Shown here: in pieces, positions 28,342-35,994 of the stretch | How positions within the stretch are numbered: position 1 is the stretch's first letter | Layout of the letters: each line of letters begins with the position of its first letter | Made by a program: the position numbers and the translations under genes | Notes under the pieces: model-generated | Told to the model about the DNA's origin: nothing | Databases searched by the model: none | The model's input: the letters and a program-made list of their open reading frames with translations, nothing else | Assembly: GCA_011050085.1 (NCBI GenBank) | Contig: DRGL01000009.1 | Span: 38,586-102,585 of the forward strand | From: Pricia antarctica | GTDB taxonomy: Bacteria; Bacteroidota; Bacteroidia; Flavobacteriales; Flavobacteriaceae | Length of the DNA: 64,000 nt | Reading direction: 5' to 3'

Positions 28342-28914
28342 ATGGAAAATAATACTACGCAAAAAAGTACTTTCTCGGCAATAAGTATCAACCGAATAAC
28401 AGCGGAACGATTTCGGGCCTATTCTAAGACCGTTTCCAAATCACATTCAAAAACAATCGATACGATGATCGACTTTTTTGAAAAAGCGAAAATCACTCCT
28501 AAGAGCGAGGTAATGATCAGTTTTATCAGGTTTCAAAATTATATGATAGGTCGGTTATATTATATAGAAGAACTTTTGCGCACAATGGAGAGGGAGCACA
28601 TAAAACCGACTCATGATATGCTAAAAAGTCTGTTCGACGGAACGGCACTAAAAAGGAAAAAGCAGCAACCCTTGCTTCTGGGCAAGGCTTCTATCCAAAT
28701 GACCAGGGAGGAATGTGACATGGACGAAGGAAAGGTTACTTTGGAAAAATACAATGACGTTATAAAGGCTAGGGCCACAGACCGACGGACTTTTTCGAAA
28801 TTGCTAGATAGTATTGTCAAAGTAGAGCCCACCTTTGGAAAACCCTATTTCAAAGTGGAAATGGATGCAGCTGAACTGGACGGAATTCGCCAGGAACTAG
28901 ACCGAAAGGAATAA
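28342..28914 (+). CDS. BfmA/BtgA-family mobilisation protein
   Basis: The 190-residue protein has the motif of this Bacteroidota family near the N-terminus (AISINRITAERFRAYSKTVS, SHSKTIDTMIDFFEKAKI), a ribbon-helix-helix-like DNA-binding part, then a charged helical tail. Family members bind oriT and help the relaxase in mobilisable transposons. No relaxase gene follows here: the next gene is on the other strand. The mobilisation set is therefore incomplete, or its relaxase is elsewhere. Confidence 0.8.
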   Translation: MENNTTQKSTFSAISINRITAERFRAYSKTVSKSHSKTIDTMIDFFEKAKITPKSEVMISFIRFQNYMIGRLYYIEELLRTMEREHIKPTHDMLKSLFDGTALKRKKQQPLLLGKASIQMTREECDMDEGKVTLEKYNDVIKARATDRRTFSKLLDSIVKVEPTFGKPYFKVEMDAAELDGIRQELDRKE

Positions 28915-28967
28915 TCGACCTTCAAATCGGCTTATGCAGGATGCGCCTTATTCGGTTTTGGTAACAA

Positions 28968-29477
28968 CTATCGAAGATTCCATAAGAAAGTAGAGAAAAC
29001 CGGTTTATCGAGATATGGAAAACTATATTTATGTAAAAAAGAATTATACAATCCACAAAAATTTCCGGCGGACATTGGAAATAAAATCAGTTCGTCTGGT
29101 TTGCTTGCTTTAGTACCCAATCCTAAAATTACAAATACTTTCTGCTGTCGGTTTATTTTTTGGTACCGCTTTGGTTGGGAAGGATTACACCATTCTATCT
29201 TATCTTCATAATTCAGTACACCTTCACGAAATTTAGCTTCGACAAAAAACTTCTCCCCTGTTTTAAGGCACTGAAATTCAAAGTCAGGAAGGAGTGAAGA
29301 TGCGACAAAATCATCTTTGTTAAGCTCAAAATTAGGAGTACGATGTAGTAATTTATAATGCTTTTTCGGAAACATATACTCCCTAACATAGTTCTCGAAA
29401 GCTTCTCCTTAAACAAAACTTGATTTTTTTAGTAATTCATTTTGGACAGCTTTGGCTATTCTTTTTACTAATGACAT
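28968..29477 (-). pseudogene. PD-(D/E)xK-like nuclease protein with in-frame TAA
   Basis: The frame reads MSLVKRIAKAVQNELLKKSS, FV, then TAA at 29409-29411 (codon 23). It continues GEAFENYVREYMFPKKHYKL and LLPDFEFQCLKTGEKFFVEA to K and the stop. The Asp, then Glu-Ala-Lys spaced across a hairpin (PDFEF ... FVEAKF), is the active-site layout of restriction-like nucleases. Without the nonsense codon it would be a 169-residue protein. As read, a Met at 29375 could start a 135-residue form. It resembles a decayed defence or DNA-processing gene. Confidence 0.6.
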
Positions 29478-29964
29478 AGATAAAGGTTTACGTTGTTTAT
29501 TTAAGACTGTAAACCAGCTTAAATTCTATCACCGGCTTTTTTAAATAACGATTTAGTCAGCAGGTTTATTTTCCATTAAGAATATTTAACTGAAACTTCA
29601 GTTCAAATACACCCTTAATTGAAATATTAAATACATCGTTAGAGTTTTACCTTCAATTGAACGCATAAAAAACTACTAATTCATGAAAATGCTTGGAATG
29701 GGATATTCATTAAGAAAATACAAAAGGCGCCCTATCCGGTTTTTGCTTTACGCTAATCTGCCGGAACCGCTACAAAAACCGGACAGGATCCACGCGCGGT
29801 CAAGTTATGGTAAGATTTGGGGTTCAGGTCTGGCCTGAATATTATTTGGGGAATGACCTATAAACGACGACTCCCCAACGTATTTTCTCACTATATAGAT
29901 TTGCAATTCGCGATATGCGAATCTTCACCTATCTTTAGGGGAGAACGATAAATTTATAAACTCA
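29478..29964. other. Non-coding, with two inverted repeats
   Basis: About 490 bases without a gene. A 15-bp inverted repeat with one mismatch lies at 29731-29745 and 29773-29787 (CCTATCCGGTTTTTG against CAAAAACCGGACAGG). A smaller one lies at 29897-29924 (AGATTTGC against GCGAATCT). They lie downstream of the hip operon and could be a terminator, a relic of transfer DNA or a recombination site. None is established. Confidence 0.4.
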
Positions 29965-30912
29965 CTAATAATGCAACTCAAGCTGCTTCATTTTGGTATG
30001 TATTAAAACACCCAGATTCTCTTTGCTAATTTCATTTAAAAAACTAGTATGGATTAATGTTGTCCATTTGCTTGTACCTTCCGCAATTCGTCTCCAAAGA
30101 TTTTTAATCGCTTTTTTGGGGATATGCGCTTTGATCATGGCGGTATCAAAATCAGTTCGGGTCAATTTTCTTTTTTTGCCATTCAGGGTAAGTGCCAATT
30201 CCTCGGGGTCATCGGGCAGTAACAATTGTGCCGAAATCATATCGTAGGCAGGACTAAGTGCATGTGTTGTTCCATTATAGGAAATCAATGAGAAATTTTT
30301 TAGGTGCATGTCGTTATTCCCGATCAAAAAAGAAACGATGACTTGTTCGTAAAATCGTACTACATCAAATAATGGGTTTTGGGCATAGGTGATAATGGCT
30401 TTGGCAATCTGCTCATACGAGCCTCTGTACTTGTGTTCGGTTAGGCGTTCCGTTAATTGGCAAGCATCTTCCATGGCAAATTTGTTATCCTTTGCATCTC
30501 GGTCTATTCTTCGGGTCAGATAAGCCAAATGCCCATCCTTCAAGGGTATCAACAAAAAAGGTACAGTATCTATACCACATGCCTGCGCCAGTAGCATAGA
30601 TAAAGCCTCTGTTTCCGGCATTTGTGGATATTCGGAAAAAGGTGGTTTTAAAATGTACCTGCCGTTTAAGGCACCAGCAATGGTTAATCTGGAATTGTTT
30701 TCTTGGGTAAATCCAAGTGAAAGTTTTGGTTGTACTCCGGTTACAATGGTACGTTGGGCTACATTTTCTCTGGCCAGTTCCTCGATTTGTGAAAGTTCGT
30801 AATCCAATTCAAGTACAGGTGTGTCTTCTTGCCAAAATGCCTTTAGGCAATCCGAATGATATAACCCCTCTCTGGAAGAAAGTAGTTTATGACATGCTAG
30901 ACAATTGCTCAT
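29965..30912 (-). CDS. hipT: HipT-type serine/threonine kinase toxin
   Basis: The start is set at MSNCLACHKLLSSREG (30912), which overlaps the upstream gene by four bases. The N-terminus holds a small zinc-ribbon-like motif (C-x2-C, then H-x2-C). The kinase core has TGVQPKLSL, the catalytic GNNDMHLKNF and the metal-binding AYDMIS of the HipA fold. The N-terminal HipA subdomain is encoded separately by the upstream gene, as in HipBST systems. Such toxins phosphorylate aminoacyl-tRNA synthetases in known cases, but the target here is unknown. Confidence 0.85.
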   Translation of the reverse strand: MSNCLACHKLLSSREGLYHSDCLKAFWQEDTPVLELDYELSQIEELARENVAQRTIVTGVQPKLSLGFTQENNSRLTIAGALNGRYILKPPFSEYPQMPETEALSMLLAQACGIDTVPFLLIPLKDGHLAYLTRRIDRDAKDNKFAMEDACQLTERLTEHKYRGSYEQIAKAIITYAQNPLFDVVRFYEQVIVSFLIGNNDMHLKNFSLISYNGTTHALSPAYDMISAQLLLPDDPEELALTLNGKKRKLTRTDFDTAMIKAHIPKKAIKNLWRRIAEGTSKWTTLIHTSFLNEISKENLGVLIHTKMKQLELHY

Positions 30913-31226
30913 TTTTCTAATACGCTTATGTTGCCGACACAATCTTTACAGGTGGCCAATAGAAGTCCCATACGGTCACGAGCATTTAGTTTCCAATTCT
31001 TTTGGGCAATATTCAATAACCATCCTTCTGGAATCAGTCCATCAAAAATGGGAAATAAAAAAACGGAATGAAAAACTTCGTCCTGCATTGGTAATGTCAA
31101 GGAAACTGGAACTGCATTTCCCAACATTAGGTATTCCGAGGAGTAGGTAAAATGATAGCCCTCCTCATCTTCCGTCAAGATGCCTGCTAATTCTTTATTT
31201 ACCCAAATCTCGCCTTGTCGCATCAC
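30909..31226 (-). CDS. hipS: HipS-type small protein (HipA N-terminal subdomain)
   Basis: The 105-residue protein matches the N-terminal subdomain of HipA: GEIWVNKELAGILTEDEEGY, then VPVSLTLPMQDEVF and FPIFDGLIPEGWLLNIAQKN. In HipBST systems this separate piece acts as the antitoxin for HipT. It overlaps the hipB gene by 32 bases at its start and hipT by four bases at its end, so all three are translationally coupled. Confidence 0.85.
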   Translation of the reverse strand: MMRQGEIWVNKELAGILTEDEEGYHFTYSSEYLMLGNAVPVSLTLPMQDEVFHSVFLFPIFDGLIPEGWLLNIAQKNWKLNARDRMGLLLATCKDCVGNISVLEK

Positions 31227-31437
31227 TTATAGGTGTTGGGGTTAATTCGTGGCCAAAGAACATTAACACTTGATTGATTTTGTCCGTCATCAAGTTGGAT
31301 TTTCCTTGCTCCAATTCACGTACAAATCGAAGTCCGACTCCAGTTGTGTCTGAAAGCTCAACTTGAGTAAGGTTGAGCTCTTTCCTTCTTTTTCGAGTAA
31401 ATTGAGCGATAGGATTATATCTATTCCACTCTTTCAT
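31195..31437 (-). CDS. hipB: HipB-type HTH repressor
   Basis: The 80-residue protein has an XRE-type helix-turn-helix (LNLTQVELSDTTGVGLRFVR, ELEQGKSNL). It is the first gene of the operon and the likely autorepressor acting on the three operators just upstream (31441-31538). The C-terminal tail (ATRRDLGK) is read from the same DNA as the beginning of hipS. Confidence 0.85.
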   Translation of the reverse strand: MKEWNRYNPIAQFTRKRRKELNLTQVELSDTTGVGLRFVRELEQGKSNLMTDKINQVLMFFGHELTPTPISDATRRDLGK

Positions 31438-31440
31438 TAG

Positions 31441-31538
31441 TATACCTTTTCGGGTACAATATAGACAAAATAACTAAAATTATACCTTTTTGGGTATAAA
31501 GTGTCGATTTTAATATAAATTATACCTGAAAGGGTGTA
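31441..31538. promoter_or_regulatory. Three HipB operators at exact 40-bp spacing
   Basis: Three related palindromes begin at 31441 (TATACCTTTTCGGGTA), 31481 (TATACCTTTTTGGGTATA) and 31521 (TATACCTGAAAGGGTGTA). The consensus is TATACC-N6-GGTATA. Starts are exactly 40 bp apart, about four helical turns, so bound dimers would lie on one face of the DNA. The first ends at the hipB start region, fitting autorepression. Confidence 0.8.
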
Positions 31539-31584
31539 ACTAGTAGGGAAGACTGCACCAATTTATTTTTTTAGAATTCTCCGA

Positions 31585-32394
31585 TCAGAAACTGAATTCA
31601 AAAAACACTGGTAAATGGTCTGAGAGCATTCGCGCATTAGTCAGATTTTCACAGAGCATCACAAAATCCGATGCGCTTCCCTGCAACTTAAGAATGTCGT
31701 GGGAATAGAAAATATTGTCAATTGCATAGTTTAAGTAGTTGTTTTTGTGACAGGATAATTTGAGGGTGGTCCTTTGGTTGGAAACCGCAGTCCTAAATCC
31801 CATATTTTTTAGTTTATCAAAGACTGGTTTTTTTTCATCGACATTAAAATCCCCCACCAGTAATAAAGGGGTTTGCCTATAGGATTTTTTTAAATAGTCG
31901 GTTATCGCCGCTATTTCCGATTCCGGATTTTTATCGTGTGGCCGTGAGTGAAAATTGATTACAGATAGTTTTCTGCCATTCTTATAAAAATCGATAAAAA
32001 AAGGTTCGCGATCTACTAACGAGTCTAATTCACTGATAAGGTTACCTCTTTTTTTAATCTTGATACGGCTAGTTTTCCAAAGAAAAGCGTAGCGTTCGGT
32101 TGCGTATTTAGGACTTTTGGTAGGATTGCTCACGACATAGTCCCATTTACTCCCTTTTCTATTAAGTATATCGGCAAGATATGCAACGGTCTGTGCACCG
32201 CCGGGTCCCGCTACGACTTCTTGAAGGGCAACAATGTCTACATCTCTTACAATATCGGCTATTCGGTCCAGTTCCTCTTTATTTTTGGTCTTGCCGAAAT
32301 CCCGAATGTTCCAAGAGATAAAACTGATGTTATCTTGAGAGAATGTGAAAAAATGAATGAGGAAAAGGAAAAGAAATAGTTTGTTTTTAAGCAT
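31585..32394 (-). CDS. Secreted endonuclease/exonuclease/phosphatase-family enzyme (DNase I-like)
   Basis: After a signal peptide (about 1-20, ending FSQ) the 269-residue protein has the EEP fold motifs in order: SWNIRDFG, ALQEV (metal Glu), NFHSRPH (His), VGDFNVD (Asp/Asn) and LSDHLPVFFEF (C-terminal Asp-His pair). It probably cleaves phosphodiesters outside the cytoplasm, for example extracellular DNA, but a phosphatase role is not excluded. It stands alone between the hip operon and the integrase. Confidence 0.85.
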   Translation of the reverse strand: MLKNKLFLFLFLIHFFTFSQDNISFISWNIRDFGKTKNKEELDRIADIVRDVDIVALQEVVAGPGGAQTVAYLADILNRKGSKWDYVVSNPTKSPKYATERYAFLWKTSRIKIKKRGNLISELDSLVDREPFFIDFYKNGRKLSVINFHSRPHDKNPESEIAAITDYLKKSYRQTPLLLVGDFNVDEKKPVFDKLKNMGFRTAVSNQRTTLKLSCHKNNYLNYAIDNIFYSHDILKLQGSASDFVMLCENLTNARMLSDHLPVFFEFSF

Positions 32395-32667
32395 AAATGG
32401 GCTGTTCTTGAGGGATGATGACTAAAATAGATTTGCTCTTCGACTATTTGTAAACATCTCAAAATCCAAAATATTGTGATATTTTTATCTCAATTATAAT
32501 TGTTCAGGTCAGGGGTGTGGGGATTTAGCCAACTGAAAAAATTTAAACGAGTTCTATACCAATGACAAGTGTTGAGAAATATTTATATATAATTTTTGGC
32601 TGCTTTTTAGAGGGTTCTTCATAGTCTTCATTTTCGATTAAATGAAAATTTGAAATGTATCCTTTCA

Positions 32668-33900
32668 TTAAAATTTCTTAACTTCCATCTGCGCCAACTT
32701 CACCCTCAAAATCGCCATATCGTCCTCTACCTTTGAATCAATTATTTTGGCATAATGCTGGGTAGTCCGCAAATTTTTATGTCCCAACATTTTACCCACT
32801 GTTTCAATGGGCACGCCATTGGTCAAAGTAACCGTAGTAGCAAAGGTATGGCGGGCTAGGTGGGTGGTAAGATTCTTCTTAATATTACAGCGGTCAGCAA
32901 TTTCTTTAAGATAGGCATTGGATTTCTGGTTGCTCAGTACTGGTATGACACAATCTTTATTAACCACTTTGGGGTGGTCTTTGTATTTTTCGATAATGGC
33001 CACTGCAGTTGGTAACAACGGAATGGTAAAACCGGTATCCGTTTTAGAGCGTTTCGATTTGATATAAAAACTGCCATCTTCGTTTTGGTGAATTTCTTCT
33101 GGCTTTAGGCTCTGAACGTCCACATAGGCCAAACCTGTAAAACAACAAAGCACGAACATGTCCCGGACGACGCCTAAGCGCTCACCTTCGATGTCTTTGT
33201 CAATGAGGCGTTGTAGTTCTTCTTTTGAAAGAAACTCCCGTTCTACGGTCTTGAATTGCACCTTGTAGTTGTAAAATGGGTCTTTCGCGATCCAATCATT
33301 GGCAACGGCAATACGAACTATTTTTTTAAAGTTGTTGACGTACTTTAGAGCGGAGTTATGATTACAGGCCTTGGCTACTTTTAAAAAGTACTCAAAACCT
33401 TTGATAAACTTTAAATCCACATCACGAACAGGTATATCCTCCTTGCGATATTCGGACCGAATGTACTCCGCAACATGGCTTTTGGTAGTGTGGTATCGTT
33501 TCCAAGTACCTAGAGCAAACTCGATTCCAACTAATTTTTCCATTTGCTTGTTGTGTTCAGAAAAAAGTGTAACCAACATTTTACGCTTAACATCCTTTCC
33601 CAAATATTTGTACTTGACATCGTGAACCGTAAATGGTTCTCCATCTTCGATAAGTTGATGTTGAATTTTGTTTACCTTATGTCGAATGGTCGCCATAAGA
33701 CGATTTAATTCTTCGGCTTCGGCACTTTTACCCTTCAATTTGTTCATTCGGGAATCCCATTGGGAAGGATCAATCTTTCGGTTCAAACTGAGTACCGTTC
33801 GCTGTCCATTGACCGTAATCCTTAGGTATACGCCCGCTTTTCCGTTTTTGTCAAGCCGCTTGTCTTTGAGGTAAAATAGAGTTGAAAACGTATTTGCCAT
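32668..33900 (-). CDS. Tyrosine recombinase / integrase of the island
   Basis: The 410-residue protein has an arm-binding N-terminus (LYLRITVNGQRTVLSLNRKI), a SAM-like core-binding part and a catalytic domain. Active residues are H347-x-x-R350 (THLARHTFAT), H374 (LGHKNLRTT) and Tyr383 (QHYAKI). At the site of the first catalytic Arg the sequence reads CFTGLAYVDV, without Arg, a feature of the IntDOT group. It should integrate the element at the tmRNA 3' end, where its gene lies 229 bases from the attachment core. Confidence 0.93.
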   Translation of the reverse strand: MANTFSTLFYLKDKRLDKNGKAGVYLRITVNGQRTVLSLNRKIDPSQWDSRMNKLKGKSAEAEELNRLMATIRHKVNKIQHQLIEDGEPFTVHDVKYKYLGKDVKRKMLVTLFSEHNKQMEKLVGIEFALGTWKRYHTTKSHVAEYIRSEYRKEDIPVRDVDLKFIKGFEYFLKVAKACNHNSALKYVNNFKKIVRIAVANDWIAKDPFYNYKVQFKTVEREFLSKEELQRLIDKDIEGERLGVVRDMFVLCCFTGLAYVDVQSLKPEEIHQNEDGSFYIKSKRSKTDTGFTIPLLPTAVAIIEKYKDHPKVVNKDCVIPVLSNQKSNAYLKEIADRCNIKKNLTTHLARHTFATTVTLTNGVPIETVGKMLGHKNLRTTQHYAKIIDSKVEDDMAILRVKLAQMEVKKF

Positions 33901-34080
33901 TTTATGGGTATCGATTATAGCTAAATAAAGTTATATAAAATTAATCACTTAATTTTATAATTAACTATAAAAGAATGAATTACAAGGAAATCGATACCTA
34001 TTTTCAATTTTTAAAATGGGTATCGAATAGGTGACTTTTTATTTGATATTAAATGGATTCAAATTAATACAAATAAAATA
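33901..34080. promoter_or_regulatory. Integrase promoter region with repeated ATGGGTATCGA
   Basis: The 11-mer ATGGGTATCGA occurs at 33904-33914, overlapping the start region of the integrase gene, and again at 34016-34026. There it forms an inverted repeat with TCGATACCTATTTT at 33991-34004. These are candidate arm-type integrase sites or an autoregulatory operator. No gene is present. Confidence 0.5.
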
Positions 34081-34115
34081 AAAAACCCTGTAAATCATAC
34101 GATTACAGGGTTTTT
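34081..34115 (-). terminator. tmRNA terminator (island copy)
   Basis: The hairpin CCCTGTAA / TTACAGGG with T-runs on both strands lies 24 bases beyond the tmRNA 3' end. It resembles the hairpin at 478-514. As it is inside the attachment core, the element must supply it to the interrupted gene. Confidence 0.75.
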
Positions 34116-34129
34116 GGTTTGAATTGGTA

Positions 34130-34151
34130 CTGTTTCAGTGGAGCCGGAGGG
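34130..34151. repeat. Right attachment site, within the tmRNA 3' end
   Basis: Identical over 22 bases to 529-550. It covers the CCA end and acceptor stem of ssrA, so integration keeps the tmRNA gene whole on this side. Confidence 0.8.
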
Positions 34152-34535
34152 ATTCGAACCCTCGTCCAAACAAGCAATTACAATGCCTTCTACGTGCTTA
34201 GTTTCCGATTGGTTTTCGATGCACGCCTGACCGGAAACAGCCTAACGTACACTTAGCTTCTTTAAGTTTTGGTGATGCCGCCAAAGCGAACGACATCCTT
34301 GTGTTGACTTTTATGGTGCCCCGAAATGAACCGCCGTCAACAAGGGCTGTTCAGGGACATCTCGCTTTCCGACCTTGTCGGAACGAGGCATAACCTTACT
34401 ATAATTCAGGTTACGCGGCAAGAGCGTAATTAGATTCGCCAATTAAAAGTGTGAAGTATGATATTTACGAGCTGTACCCCAGCGCTCGGCATGCTTACAT
34501 TGCCATTGGTCTCGCTGTCAAAACCAGTCGGCCCC
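34139..34535 (-). ncRNA. ssrA: tmRNA (transfer-messenger RNA)
   Basis: Read on the minus strand, the RNA starts GGGGCCGACTGGTTTTGACA and ends with the T-arm GGGTTCGAATCCC and CTCCGGCTCCA, so the CCA is encoded. The tag reading frame begins GGC at 34440 and reads GESNYALAA then TAA, the Bacteroidota-type proteolysis tag. Length is about 397 nt. tmRNA rescues stalled ribosomes with SmpB. A TAACTTTG -7-like box lies at 34548-34555. The gene is the integration target of the island and remains intact. Confidence 0.95.
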
Positions 34536-34645
34536 AGTAAAGGATGGCAAAGTTAATCAAATTCCCCCGTTCCACATAAATTTATTGAACGGGTAACTTG
34601 TGCGTACTTCTATTTCAGTTTACTTTTAACGAAAATTAGTCGTCT

Positions 34646-35851
34646 ATGAAATTCGGAATCATCCGTGAACGCAAATCCCCACCCGATAGAAGGGTGGTAC
34701 TTTCACCAATGGCCTGTCAACACATATTGGCCAAATACGAAACTGCTGAAATCGTGGTAGAGCCGTCGCCTATTCGTACCTATACGGGTGCGGAATACAA
34801 GCAGGCCGGAATACCAGTCGCCTCAAAAATGGAGGAATGTGATGTGCTTCTAGGTGTGAAGGAGGTGCCTATTGACGCGCTTATCACTAATAAAAAATAC
34901 TTTTTCTTTTCACATACCATTAAAAAACAGCCTTACAATCGAGACTTGCTTCGTGCAATTTTGGAAAAAAATATCGAACTCTATGATCATGAGGTCATAA
35001 CCAACGCCAAAGAACAACGTTTGGTGGCTTTTGGAAGATACGCGGGTATCGTGGGAGCCTATAACGGATTTCGGGCCTATGGATTAAAATATGATACGTT
35101 CAAATTGCCAAAAGCAGAAGAGCTGCCCGACCAAACAGCCTTGATCGATGCGCTCAAACAAATTCAATTACCCAACATCAAAGTATTGCTGACGGGTAGG
35201 GGAAGGGTAGGAAACGGTTCGCGTGAAATGTTAGATGGAATGGGGATGCGACGCGTTACAGTTTCGGAATATTTGTCAGAAGAATTTAACGAGCCGGTCT
35301 ACTGCCAAATCGATGCGGGGGAATACAACAAACGTAAAGATGGCGTAAGGGGCAATAAAATTGACTTTTTCAAAAATCCGGAAGAATATAAGTCCAACTT
35401 TTTTCGCTTTGCGGAAGTAACCGATTATTACATAGCGGGTCACTTTTATGGGCAGGGCGCTCCGTATCTCTATACCCGGGAAGATGCAAAACAGCCGGAC
35501 TTCAAGATAAAGGTCGTGGCCGACGTAAGCTGTGATATCGACGGACCAGTAGCCAGCACTATCCGGCCATCTACGATTGCAAAACCGGTCTACGGCTATA
35601 ATCCTAAGACTGAAAAAGAAACGGATTATAAAAATAAATCGGCCATTGCCGTGATGGCGGTCGATAACCTCCCTTGTGAATTACCCAGGGACGCTAGCGA
35701 GGGCTTTGGTGAGGCTTTTTTAAAAAATGTGATTCCAGCTTTTTTCAATGATGACAAAGATGGAGTATTGCAACGTGCCCGTATGACCCAAAACGGAAAG
35801 TTAACTGAGCGGTATGCGTATCTGCAGGATTATGTGGATGGGAAGGAGTAA
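34646..35851 (+). CDS. Alanine dehydrogenase / saccharopine dehydrogenase-like NAD(P) oxidoreductase
   Basis: The 401-residue protein begins MKFGIIRERKSPPDRRVVLS, the N-terminal motif of the alanine dehydrogenase/PNT and LYS1 group. A Rossmann-type nucleotide site (VLLTGRGRVGNGSREMLDGM) is at about 187-205, and VVADVSCDIDGPVASTIR follows. It probably acts on an amino acid with NAD(P). Which of alanine, lysine or another substrate is used cannot be told from sequence. It is the first chromosomal gene beyond ssrA. Confidence 0.8.
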   Translation: MKFGIIRERKSPPDRRVVLSPMACQHILAKYETAEIVVEPSPIRTYTGAEYKQAGIPVASKMEECDVLLGVKEVPIDALITNKKYFFFSHTIKKQPYNRDLLRAILEKNIELYDHEVITNAKEQRLVAFGRYAGIVGAYNGFRAYGLKYDTFKLPKAEELPDQTALIDALKQIQLPNIKVLLTGRGRVGNGSREMLDGMGMRRVTVSEYLSEEFNEPVYCQIDAGEYNKRKDGVRGNKIDFFKNPEEYKSNFFRFAEVTDYYIAGHFYGQGAPYLYTREDAKQPDFKIKVVADVSCDIDGPVASTIRPSTIAKPVYGYNPKTEKETDYKNKSAIAVMAVDNLPCELPRDASEGFGEAFLKNVIPAFFNDDKDGVLQRARMTQNGKLTERYAYLQDYVDGKE

Positions 35852-35994
35852 ATAGATGATTTGTGCGATTTAAAAAAACGTATCACCTACCCATATAGTG
35901 GGAGGTAATATTCCTTTTTAGGATGTATTTCGAATGGATTAGAATCTTCTAGTCGCATCAAATGCTTGCCAAATGCTGTTATAAGGCTAAGGGT

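Larger units (their letters stand above)
529..34151. mobile_element. Integrative island inserted in the tmRNA gene (about 33.6 kb)
   Basis: The segment is bounded by 22-bp direct repeats of the ssrA 3' end. A tyrosine recombinase gene abuts the repeat next to the intact ssrA, which is the classical layout for islands using tRNA or tmRNA targets. The content is accessory throughout: two decayed insertion sequences, a SusCD/sulfatase locus, a replication and mobilisation module, a toxin-antitoxin operon and a STAND NTPase. No full conjugation (tra) set and no complete relaxase is visible, so it looks mobilisable or decayed rather than self-transmissible. The right half of the window, beyond ssrA, is housekeeping chromosome. 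Confidence 0.75.

Noticed and set aside
3104..29477. Genetic code change with TAG read as sense
   Set aside because: TAG ends intact genes here (54670, 61042), and TAA also interrupts frames, so recoding is not needed.
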